A stretch of 21,964 nt of DNA from a virus: the IMG/VR virus record IMGVR_UViG_3300017746_000192, positions 1 to 21,964 of that record; one strand, 5' to 3'. Shown here one piece after another: positions 15,901 through 21,397 of this stretch. The position numbers and the translations under genes are program-made. How positions within the stretch are numbered: the first letter of the stretch is position 1; every line of letters starts with the position of its first letter. The notes beneath the pieces are model-generated. The model saw only the letters and a list, made by a program, of their open reading frames with translations, had not been told where the DNA came from and ran no database searches.

Positions 15901-18776
15901 ATATATCTCAAGCTGAATCTATGGTAGAAGGGCTTAAGAAAAGTAGGACTTTTAAAGGAGATGTTAAGATAGCTGAATCAGTAGACATTAAAAAAGTAGA
16001 CGAGTACAGTAGTAAAGAATTAAAAGTTCAAGAACAAACACTTCGTGAGCAAGAGGCTAAAGCATTTGAAGAATTAACAGGGTTAAGTTCTGAAGAATTA
16101 TCTCTGGGTGAAATGAGAGAAATCTTAAATAGTGTAGATGAAGAAAGCGTAAAAACACCAAAAGAGATAAAATTAAAATCTGAGAAAAAAGCAGACATTA
16201 TATCAAGGGGAATTAAAAAAGCTTTCTCCACTTATAGTGCGGTAATAAAAAAACAAATAAAGACAGGTATTGATCCTTTTACTGGTGAACAAGTAAAAAT
16301 ATCTGCTAATGACCAAAAAATTATTCAAAACTTTTTAAATGTTGACTTAGATAATTTAAGTCCTGCTGAACAATTGAAGGCACTAGACGCTTTAACCAAC
16401 TTCGCAACCAACCAAACTACGGGAGGTATGAATGCAACTATATCTCAAGATAAAGGAGTAAAAGAAGCAAAAGGATTAGTAAAGAAAGGCCTTAAAGCTA
16501 AATCATTAAAGTTTTTAGGAAGCAAAGGATTGTCTCAAGGTTGGATAAAATATATATCCTCTATTCCGCTAGCATTTGAGTTTATGTTTAAGGGGCAGTC
16601 AAAAGGTTTGCAGTTTCAAAAATCAAGTGGTTTTGGAGAGATAACTAATGGAGCTTCTAAAGCTGATAAAGAAGCTAATCAAGTTTTTGATAATTATTTC
16701 AATAAGTTTTATAAAAAGTCTAAACCAAATGGACAAGCTTTTAACACAGCAGAAAATGATGTAGAAAGAGGGATGTTTGCTTTTATGAGAAGAACTGTTG
16801 ATGGAACTTTAGAGGAGCAACAACAAGAGTTTAAAAGAAGAAAAGGTTTAATAGAACAAAGTATAGATAAGCTAAAAGAGACAGGAGAAACTAACGATCA
16901 AAATAAAGCCAAGGTTTATGAAGAGGTATATAATAAAATATTAAAAGAAGCAAACAATATAAATGATGTTGATTCTAAAGTGGACCCATTAAATAAAGAA
17001 GCAGTTGACTGGGTTACTAATGTGTGGGCGTCTCGTAGAGATGAGTTAGCAGATATATCTTTAAATGTATACAACAGAATATTAGGTAAAGACATAAACT
17101 ATACTCCAGACTCATTTACTTTGGTTGAAACACCTAGTTCAGAAACAAACATAGGTGATCCTATTTTTGAAGGCACAAGCGAAGTTATTTACGATAAAGA
17201 AACAGGAGTTTTGAAACCTAAAAAACCTAGCTTTGTTTTACCAGAAAACAGGATAATTAATTTAGGATTTGATTCTCAAAATAGTAGAAATTTAAACGCT
17301 GCTCTAACTGACATATATACTGCTGAAGGTATTCAACAATTAAAAGGATTTGTAAATTCAGATGCTTACTCTAAGATAATACCAAATAAGTCTGATAGAG
17401 ATTTAATTACAGAAAGATTTAAAAGTTACGTAGACGCTAAAAGAGGTGTTTCTTCTATAAAATCTAAAAATCAAAAATCTTTAAGTATTTTAAATAAATT
17501 TTCATCATTAGGTGTTGGTAGAGCATTAGGTGGTCCTACTCAGTTTATAAAACAGTTAGTTCCGTTAATAAACACAATGTCTAATGCTGGCCCAGTCTCT
17601 ACTTTAAAAGGATTAACCCTTTTAACAAACCCTGCGGTTAATAAATTTTTAAACAACAGTGGGTATGGAATTGCCAATAGAGGGTTGCAATCTTTAAGCT
17701 CTTTAGAATCTACTAATTCTAAAATAGAGAATGCTGCTAAAAGTATTTTTGGTAAAGCGTTAAATCAATTAAACAAAGCTAATCAAGCTTATCTTCAAGC
17801 TTTTGTAGCTAACCCAGATAAGGTAGCAGCTAGAGCTTCTTGGATGTCATACTATACTAACTCCTTAAAAAAACAAGGAATAAACCCAAGTGGAATTGAC
17901 TGGAGCACTCATAAAATGAATAAAGAAGCCGGAGATTTTGCAGAGCAACAGGTAGGTAGACAACAAAACGTAACCGATATTGATTTACAAGGTGAAATAT
18001 TTTCTAATAAAAAACCCTCCGTTCAAATAGCAAGAAAAATATTTTTACCTTTTGCTAATTTCTTACTAAATCAAAAAACAAGAATGTACAGTGACATAAG
18101 TACGTTAAGCAATAAAATGTCTACATCTCAAGATAAAACTTCAGCAGCTAAGTCTATTGGAGGCTTAGCGGCAGAAACTATAGCTTTCAATGCAATTGGA
18201 TTAGTTTTACTACAAATGTTAGATAAATTTACTTTAGAAGATGATGATGATGAGGCTAAATTAAAATCATTGGAAAACAGAAAAAAGGGGAGAGTTGGAA
18301 ATATTGTTAAGGATATTATATCTCCACTTCCTGTAACCGATGTCCCAACTATTGAATTTGCAAATTATGTATTAAGACAATTTGCTGAAGAAGAACCGGA
18401 AGAAGAAATTCAGTTATCTACTAGTAAAAGAACTGCTCAACCAAAGAAAAAAGAGCCTTTTCAATTGTTTTCAGAAGACAGAAAATCTTATGTTGATAAT
18501 ATGGGTGTTTTAGGGATAAACATTAAAAATGCAGGAGTGTTATATGATTTAGGCAGAATGGCAACTAAAGGAGAGTATCAAAAAGAATATATGGGAAAAG
18601 AAGGTAAAGTTAAAAAGATTGACCCTAAATATAAAGATGCTGCTAAAATTAATTTTATGGCTTATTTTTTATACTCTATAGGTCTTTTACCATCTGAAAC
18701 TGCTACTATAGTTAGGGGAAATGTTAAAGATATGCAAAGAGCAAAAAAAGAAATTAAACTATCTACAAGTAGATAA
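12912..18776 (+). CDS. Giant ejection/cargo-type virion protein, 1954 aa
   Basis: The gene starts with GTG at 12912, four bases after the previous stop. The N-terminal motif (ALYESYIAQGLLSSETTFEQF, then a TDLETFKSAW segment) recurs at the start of giant virion proteins of Bacteroidota phages. An acidic, low-complexity linker follows (residues about 70-115). Next come a helical region with apolar Ala/Gly-rich stretches (around AGANAAVQYSMGTAAALF), a second acidic linker, an ADP-ribosyltransferase-like segment (residues about 835-943), and a long Lys-rich helical C-terminal half. That half includes WVTNVWASRRDELADIS and GRALGGPTQFIKQLVPLIN, with an apolar stretch near residue 1755 (ETIAFNAIGLVLLQML). 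The architecture resembles large polyvalent or cargo proteins packed in podovirus heads and injected with DNA. I looked for RNA polymerase DxDGD, peptidoglycan-hydrolase and protease motifs and found none that were clear. The exact role is unknown. Confidence 0.68.
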   Translation: MEELKALYESYIAQGLLSSETTFEQFLNADDSIKENLHKQGVDSKVISNQTDLETFKSAWGDVKKKDSDLPVQEEVTESITEVETPDTSLDSSEEVVELEEPEAIPDPVDTESKVLSELQINPEEFKSWKEENLRPESKAYDFFKNILLTDEGEQFEDEEKIQKQVSSYLAQKLNKNLELIDESDEFSRKSLIEQNKKDSQTLLDNLKSYNKEAVLDEKEDRRKLLERQSKGLLTRGASTGLDLLKAGANAAVQYSMGTAAALFAEADALLTSAGADKKGALAGISEMFLDAGQAWDLDLGQVKRSAFTQGKEVMYGGKEYIVSDTGVVYDAETNIRVDDIIPESDVIQIARKAALIEDDVTNVDLGSSLSGIGSTLVNLYGLIKSGKGVSKALGVNPKLGMGLASFSSTVADNMASVKDDLVAQGVSETEANDKAVIFGNAIATLDGLFSGLAGSNEKLLGSTKIVKDALFDLAKKKGKDFSKEQLKSKAKDLIKENAKELFIEEIPVLLSEKGINSVINYAAGVDARSGIEDLKRADLYETTLLTVGATTGIGSKKLLTNNQRNDIVRQLAQNTDGLEKAGTKLVDDGLLTKDEAAKAINEVKAMEYAEAKTSGAVKITENMLEAAALITKKEQLTKEKEQTDPSLVGDIDNRIASINKQLEQIKEKDDADVREIIKNEKDAIQKQETGDILDAEPAESVQEVEEEVREPSIETEEAVIKDSQIPTSKEIYTIETEEGEGVRTVEITINKDGSRSVVQKVDGDVASSDNIPAANTLNNNEYVEGSFGPIIGEPQILPMEEVMNPKMKEKLTTKQKQELGIEEAPSLQTVEEDIIIYKGTGGKRDAAGNLKTRHPGAKGSFFSADKNIAETYKGEGEIVEDVIPAGATIEEVQVDTKGLTPEQFNKAEEDAINASEADVVKLITIENRGKGTMKEVQYIVKSKPSQKTTKQTSKAESLKKRINKLSKSPNVEGTVAQSVKQFLRINPGTVSDIDAYISQAESMVEGLKKSRTFKGDVKIAESVDIKKVDEYSSKELKVQEQTLREQEAKAFEELTGLSSEELSLGEMREILNSVDEESVKTPKEIKLKSEKKADIISRGIKKAFSTYSAVIKKQIKTGIDPFTGEQVKISANDQKIIQNFLNVDLDNLSPAEQLKALDALTNFATNQTTGGMNATISQDKGVKEAKGLVKKGLKAKSLKFLGSKGLSQGWIKYISSIPLAFEFMFKGQSKGLQFQKSSGFGEITNGASKADKEANQVFDNYFNKFYKKSKPNGQAFNTAENDVERGMFAFMRRTVDGTLEEQQQEFKRRKGLIEQSIDKLKETGETNDQNKAKVYEEVYNKILKEANNINDVDSKVDPLNKEAVDWVTNVWASRRDELADISLNVYNRILGKDINYTPDSFTLVETPSSETNIGDPIFEGTSEVIYDKETGVLKPKKPSFVLPENRIINLGFDSQNSRNLNAALTDIYTAEGIQQLKGFVNSDAYSKIIPNKSDRDLITERFKSYVDAKRGVSSIKSKNQKSLSILNKFSSLGVGRALGGPTQFIKQLVPLINTMSNAGPVSTLKGLTLLTNPAVNKFLNNSGYGIANRGLQSLSSLESTNSKIENAAKSIFGKALNQLNKANQAYLQAFVANPDKVAARASWMSYYTNSLKKQGINPSGIDWSTHKMNKEAGDFAEQQVGRQQNVTDIDLQGEIFSNKKPSVQIARKIFLPFANFLLNQKTRMYSDISTLSNKMSTSQDKTSAAKSIGGLAAETIAFNAIGLVLLQMLDKFTLEDDDDEAKLKSLENRKKGRVGNIVKDIISPLPVTDVPTIEFANYVLRQFAEEEPEEEIQLSTSKRTAQPKKKEPFQLFSEDRKSYVDNMGVLGINIKNAGVLYDLGRMATKGEYQKEYMGKEGKVKKIDPKYKDAAKINFMAYFLYSIGLLPSETATIVRGNVKDMQRAKKEIKLSTSR
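15411..15740 (+). other. ADP-ribosyltransferase-like segment in giant protein
   Basis: Residues about 835-943 of the 1954-aa protein contain YKGTGGKRD, then TRHPGAKGSFFSADKNIAETY, EEVQVDTKGL, ADVVKLITI and KEVQYIVKS. The order Y-x-G, then G-S-FFS with a following A-x-x-Y, then a terminal E-x-Q-Y strand fits ART-like folds. In classical R-S-E enzymes the first strand carries Arg; here it is Lys (YKG), although an Arg occurs four residues later. The segment may be inactive or a diverged subfamily. It is flanked by acidic linkers, consistent with an independent domain. Confidence 0.42.
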
Positions 18777-18845
18777 TCTGTTTAACTTTTTTTAACAACT
18801 CTTAGTCAATAATACCACAGATTGTTATTATACATAAATTAAAGG
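18777..18845. other. 69-bp gap between cargo gene and HNH gene
   Basis: This is the only sizeable gap on the plus strand after 3022. It is AT-rich. A weak TGTTTAA / TTAACA hairpin with a T-run in its loop is present, and a longer-range imperfect pair (TAATCTGT near 18773 with ACAGATTG near 18824) can be drawn. Neither is a convincing terminator. TTATTATACATAAAT could be an A/T-rich promoter but matches no specific consensus well. Confidence 0.3.
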
Positions 18846-19226
18846 ATGAAGATTTGCAATATATGCAATCAAGCACATCCTGAATCAAACTTTCCTACTG
18901 CCGGAGTAAAAAACGGCAAGAGATACTCAAGGCATCAATGTACTCAATGCTACGGTAAAAAGAAAAGACATCGTAGATACGTCAATAAACAATGGCTTAA
19001 GGATTTAAAAGAGAAAATGGCCTGTGAGTCCTGTGGATACTCTAAAGAAACACACCCTAGATTTTGCACTCAAGCTCTTGAGTTTCACCACTATGAAGAC
19101 AATAAGAAGTTTGAAGTGAGTAATGGCGTACACAGAGGAATGGCCATCAAAAAACTTCAAGAAGAAATAGATAAATGTAAAGTACTTTGTTCAAGATGTC
19201 ACGTAGAAGAACATTATCCTTCTTGA
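18846..19226 (+). CDS. Free-standing HNH homing-type endonuclease
   Basis: This 126-residue DNA nuclease has two zinc-type Cys pairs at the N-terminus (C4/C7 and C32/C35, separated by a basic stretch) that form a small zinc ribbon probably used for DNA contact. The HNH core follows: C60-x-x-C63, the double His of ALEFHH (H81/H82), and CSRCHVEEH at the end (C115, C118, H119, H123). The length is usual for free-standing phage HNH proteins, which often act as selfish homing endonucleases nicking related genomes. Its position at the end of the late block, preceded by the only clear gap there, fits an inserted genetic element. It is not next to a terminase gene here, so a packaging role is less likely. 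Its 3' end overlaps the convergent 53-aa gene by 13 bp. Confidence 0.85.
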   Translation: MKICNICNQAHPESNFPTAGVKNGKRYSRHQCTQCYGKKKRHRRYVNKQWLKDLKEKMACESCGYSKETHPRFCTQALEFHHYEDNKKFEVSNGVHRGMAIKKLQEEIDKCKVLCSRCHVEEHYPS

Positions 19227-19375
19227 TCTACCAACTCATCTAAAATTTTAATTAGATTCTTACAAGACTTATTTAATTCCTCTTGTTTTTTATCCATTAA
19301 ACTTTCATAAATTTCATCAGTAGTGTCGTTGATCATCTTAGTTATAAAGTTAACGTATGTGACGTGGTGTTTCAT
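19214..19375 (-). CDS. Small unknown protein, 53 aa, end of minus operon
   Basis: This very short minus-strand gene starts with ATG at 19375-19373, inside the stop codon of the upstream 79-aa gene (ATGA overlap), and ends with TAA at 19216-19214. The product begins MKHHVTYVNFITKMIND and continues as a charged helical stretch (DEIYESLMDKKQEELNK, then a CKNLIKILDELVDQ helix). No known motif is seen. The ATGA coupling, repeated at most other junctions of this operon, is the main reason to accept it. Its last 13 bases overlap the 3' end of the convergent HNH gene. Confidence 0.65.
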   Translation of the reverse strand: MKHHVTYVNFITKMINDTTDEIYESLMDKKQEELNKSCKNLIKILDELVDQEG

Positions 19376-19611
19376 TGTTTTAAATCTTCTGAGTACAAAA
19401 GCTCATCTCCAAGTTTTTTATCTATTGTTTTAATTGTTCTGTATATTTCAATACTTCTTCTCTTTACTTCGTCTTTTTCTGACCTTGTAGAATCAATTCC
19501 TAAATGAGCATACAAACTACAATCAATCTCTAACAACTTGTCTATCTTATCTTTGTCAGTCCAGGTCTTGAACTCTAAAATCTTTTCTATGTCTTCAAAT
19601 TTATATCTCAT
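19372..19611 (-). CDS. Small conserved-looking phage protein, 79 aa
   Basis: I place the start at the ATG at 19611 (MRYKFEDIEKILEF), which gives an 11-nt overlap with the upstream gene, identical in length to the next junction upstream. Two further in-frame ATGs up to 19644 would extend the protein by 11 residues into a less natural 44-nt overlap. The product is helical and charged, with DKIDKLLEIDCSLYAHLG, DSTRSEKDEVKRRSIEIYR and a final KKLGDELLYSED. The DSTxSExxEVKRxS stretch looks familiar from small proteins of Bacteroidota phages, but I know no function for it. It may be a small regulatory or replication-associated protein, judging only from the operon. Confidence 0.72.
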   Translation of the reverse strand: MRYKFEDIEKILEFKTWTDKDKIDKLLEIDCSLYAHLGIDSTRSEKDEVKRRSIEIYRTIKTIDKKLGDELLYSEDLKQ

Positions 19612-19876
19612 AATAAGCTTTGTTTTTATTTTCATAATAATCATAAGCCTCTAGGTCATTAGGACTTAAGGATTCTAAACAATAAGTTTCGTTAAAATAT
19701 ATTTTTTCTTCTTTCACTTGCTCTTCTTCTTCTTCTTCAATATACTTATTTTTATTTGGAATAGGCTTGTAATTATAAACAACTTGCTGATAATTTAATT
19801 TTAATTTTTTAGCTACCTCTGGAAGGGTGTATCCAGACATAAGTAACTCATTTGCCAATACATTATCAAATTTCAT
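19601..19876 (-). CDS. Small helix-turn-helix protein, 91 aa
   Basis: Residues about 5-36 read as a helix-turn-helix: ANELLMSGYTLPEVAKKLKL followed by the recognition-type helix NYQQVVYNYK. The GYTLPEVAKKLKL segment has the usual spacing of a resolvase/homeodomain-like HTH. After a short basic stretch comes an acidic linker (IEEEEEEQVKEEK) encoded by a GAA/GAG repeat, then a Tyr/Asn/Glu-rich tail without a known domain. It is likely to be a small DNA-binding regulator of phage transcription or replication. The start at 19876 overlaps the upstream stop by 11 nt. The trinucleotide run in the linker (TTC repeat on the plus strand near 19723-19738) could vary in length between related phages. Confidence 0.7.
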   Translation of the reverse strand: MKFDNVLANELLMSGYTLPEVAKKLKLNYQQVVYNYKPIPNKNKYIEEEEEEQVKEEKIYFNETYCLESLSPNDLEAYDYYENKNKAYYEI

Positions 19877-20186
19877 TTAAATTTAAATTTAAGTTTATTA
19901 AGTCTAAGTAATCATCACTATCTATTTCTCTAACATCAGTGAATGAATATAAGTTTCTGTCTAATCTAACACAATCAACAGAAAAAAAAGTAGCTTCTGG
20001 CTTGTGTATTACACCACCATAAGTAGTGCTTTTATGGGGTTTTAAATTATCTAGTTTTTTATTAATAAGTTTAGCAATAGCCATCGATTGAACCATAGAG
20101 AAAGACTGTTGAAGCTTGTCAATAAAACCTTCGTCAACGTCAAATATTCTATCCTCTATATACTTCTGTCTCAAATCCGTGGTCAT
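19866..20186 (-). CDS. Unknown phage protein, 106 aa
   Basis: No recognised family. The N-terminal half is helical (QKYIEDRIFDVDEGFIDKLQ, then SFSMVQSMAIAKLINKKLDN). The C-terminal half appears to be beta-rich and polar (TTYGGVIHKPEATFFSVDCV, DRNLYSFTDVREIDSDDY), ending in a simple LNLNLNE tail encoded by an A/T hexamer-like repeat. The ATG at 20186 gives a 38-nt overlap with the upstream VRR-NUC gene, longer than other junctions. No later Met before residue 31 would leave the conserved-looking N-terminus intact, so I keep it. Genomic context suggests a role in DNA metabolism. Confidence 0.65.
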   Translation of the reverse strand: MTTDLRQKYIEDRIFDVDEGFIDKLQQSFSMVQSMAIAKLINKKLDNLKPHKSTTYGGVIHKPEATFFSVDCVRLDRNLYSFTDVREIDSDDYLDLINLNLNLNEI

Positions 20187-20385
20187 TTAACTCTTTTAAT
20201 CTATACTCTTGTAGTTTAGACAACTTTCCTTTTTCTGTTTTAATCTCTGAAAATAAAACAGAGTCTTTTCGTATTGCAACCAAGTCAGGTATCCCATTTT
20301 TATTAGTCTTAATTAGTTTAATGACATAATACCCTTCAGCTTCTAGTTGTTTTATTCTTTTCGCTTGTATTGCGCTTTCTTTCAC
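20149..20385 (-). CDS. VRR-NUC domain nuclease, minimal single-domain form
   Basis: The 78 residues are a complete stand-alone VRR-NUC fold of the PD-(D/E)XK superfamily. An N-terminal helix MKESAIQAKRIKQLE with an acidic E3 is followed by strands GYYVIKLIKT, the catalytic GIPDLVAI (D34), SEIKTEKGKLSKLQ (E47, K49, and Q59 of the helix motif) and a final GFETEVY strand. All expected catalytic positions are present. The family comprises metal-dependent structure-specific nucleases. In phages such small versions occur in replication and recombination clusters and can resolve branched DNA. Its neighbours, an SNF2-type helicase and a second PD-(D/E)XK-like protein, fit that role. Its start lies within the overlapping 46-aa ORF. 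Confidence 0.88.
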   Translation of the reverse strand: MKESAIQAKRIKQLEAEGYYVIKLIKTNKNGIPDLVAIRKDSVLFSEIKTEKGKLSKLQEYRLKELNDHGFETEVYRG

Positions 20386-20476
20386 TATATAACATTCTAA
20401 CTTTTAAACCTAAATCAGAATCATTTGGATTTTTTTTAACCAAGATTTCAATTTGTCTATTAAAGTTCATTTTCAT
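20336..20476 (-). CDS. Very small ORF, 46 aa, translationally coupled
   Basis: The ATG at 20476-20474 overlaps the stop of the preceding gene as ATGA, and the frame runs to TGA at 20338-20336. The product starts MKMNFNRQIEILVKKNPNDS, continues DLGLKVRMLYSER and ends in a basic, polar tail. A second Met at residue 3 is an alternative start. The last 50 bases overlap the first 50 of the VRR-NUC gene in another frame. Without this ORF there would be an 87-bp gap in an otherwise gapless operon, and the QIEILVKKNPNDSDLG stretch has ordinary protein composition. I therefore consider it a real gene, with reservations about the long overlap. Confidence 0.55.
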   Translation of the reverse strand: MKMNFNRQIEILVKKNPNDSDLGLKVRMLYSERKRNTSEKNKTTRS

Positions 20477-20868
20477 AAATTTAATGAATTATATTTATGT
20501 AGCTCATAAAAATACTTAGTAATTTTTTTATTATTTTCAAACTCTGTTCTATAGGGTGCAAACTTTGGAACAATATCAGAGGTAATAATTTCTTCCTTTA
20601 ATTCGTTTAAATCGTACATATATATTCCAGAAGAGTCTTTTACTAAGTAAAAAGGTTTTTTTTCTAAAGCCTCTCCAATCATTAGTAAATTATAAAACTT
20701 ATCTACTTGTATATAGTGGGTATCATAAACAACATCCCTAACTTTAATTTCTATTATAGAGATGTCGTTGTAAGCATCGTAAACTTCATATTCATTTTTC
20801 GTAGGTTTTAAACCTCTATCGTATTTAAGGTTTAATTCTTTAATTAACTGAAGCTCTTTCTTTTTCAT
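20473..20868 (-). CDS. Putative PD-(D/E)XK-like protein, 131 aa
   Basis: The start is set at the ATG at 20868, which forms an ATGA overlap with the upstream Nmad1 gene. A GTG two codons earlier is possible. The protein has a basic helical N-terminus (MKKKELQLIKELNLKYDRG), then DAYNDISIIEIKVRD, where D35...E40-x-K42 on a predicted strand resembles the catalytic D...ExK of PD-(D/E)XK folds. HYIQVDKFYNLLMIG and a strand pair with KPFYLVKDSSGIYMYDLNEL follow. This order (ExK strand, helix contacting a substrate, then an edge strand) is what I associate with small Bacteroidota phage proteins of this fold. The evidence is a short motif only, so nuclease activity is uncertain. Proximity to the VRR-NUC gene would make two nuclease-fold proteins within 730 bp. 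Confidence 0.62.
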   Translation of the reverse strand: MKKKELQLIKELNLKYDRGLKPTKNEYEVYDAYNDISIIEIKVRDVVYDTHYIQVDKFYNLLMIGEALEKKPFYLVKDSSGIYMYDLNELKEEIITSDIVPKFAPYRTEFENNKKITKYFYELHKYNSLNL

Positions 20869-21197
20869 TTCCACTGGTTTCTACCAACTAACATTCCAAT
20901 TATACCATAGTTAGCTATATCAATAAACGTATCCTCTTGACCTTCACCAGGAACATAATTCTTGCCATTCTTAATTAAGTTCTTTAACCTGCTTATTTTG
21001 TCAGTTAATCTAATCGATAAACCTGTCAAAGCAAACATTTTGTCCTCTGGCTTCTTTAAATCACCGCCTAATGCTATATTATTTAAACCATAATCCATTT
21101 GCTTTCTAGCAAATAATTTATACATTTCTTGTTGTATCTCCTTGAACTCCTTAGATAATTCAGGATATTGTTTTTCAAACGTTTCTATTTCTGTCAT
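20865..21197 (-). CDS. Nmad1 (DUF1599) domain protein
   Basis: This 110-residue all-helical protein matches the Nucleotide modification associated domain 1 family. It shows KQMDYG (residues 32-37), RLTDKISRL (63-71) and EDTFIDIANYGII (88-100), the three conserved blocks, with acidic and basic residues in the expected places. The family is known from phages and bacteria, often near genes for base modification or nucleotide metabolism. Its biochemical activity is not established to my knowledge; a nucleotide-binding or pyrophosphohydrolase-like role has been suggested from its all-alpha fold. It overlaps both neighbours by ATGA, so it is expressed with the helicase and nuclease genes. No other base-modification enzyme is visible in this window, but the operon continues past the right edge. 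Confidence 0.85.
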   Translation of the reverse strand: MTEIETFEKQYPELSKEFKEIQQEMYKLFARKQMDYGLNNIALGGDLKKPEDKMFALTGLSIRLTDKISRLKNLIKNGKNYVPGEGQEDTFIDIANYGIIGMLVGRNQWK

Positions 21198-21397
21198 TTT
21201 GTTTTGTTTTTATAGTTTAAGTAAGCTCCTTCAATATTAAATCCGCAGCCACATTTTTTATGATCACCCTCAAAGTAATTAACATACTCCTCTCTTGGTA
21301 TGCAATACCAGTTATTATTATAAGGGTTGAAATGATATATTAAGTTAAATTGTTCCATATTTTTTTTTGACATCCAATGCCATTCTTTTTTAATCAT
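21194..21397 (-). CDS. Small unknown protein, 67 aa, Trp/Tyr-rich
   Basis: The protein reads MIKKEWHWMSKKNMEQFNL, then YHFNPYNNNWYCIPREEYVNY and a C-terminal FEGDHKKCGCGFNIEGAY. The aromatic YHFNPYNNNW-CIPREEY block has the look of a conserved small phage protein that I have seen without function. The three Cys (C32, C49, C51) and nearby His residues could bind a metal, but the spacing matches no defined zinc finger. It is coupled by ATGA overlaps at both ends to the helicase (upstream) and the Nmad1 gene (downstream). Confidence 0.7.
   Translation of the reverse strand: MIKKEWHWMSKKNMEQFNLIYHFNPYNNNWYCIPREEYVNYFEGDHKKCGCGFNIEGAYLNYKNKTK

Noticed and set aside
12912-18776. Virion RNA polymerase in the giant protein (as in N4 or crAss-like phages)
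   Set aside because: No DxDGD-type catalytic motif or other polymerase signature could be found. The only DGD-like string lies in a low-complexity linker without the needed context.
10716-18776. Peptidoglycan-degrading domain in the ejection proteins
   Set aside because: No lysozyme or lytic transglycosylase motif (catalytic Glu with the usual Ser/Gly-rich context) was recognised in the three cargo-type proteins.
18773-18831. Inverted pair TAATCTGT / ACAGATTG as a terminator or attachment site
   Set aside because: The arms are short, imperfect and separated by about 43 bases with no T-run after them. No second copy suggests an attachment site.
19205-19222. AGAAG / CTTCT hairpin at the convergent gene ends
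   Set aside because: It has only five base pairs, a loop of nine bases, and no T-run in either direction, so it is not a credible terminator.
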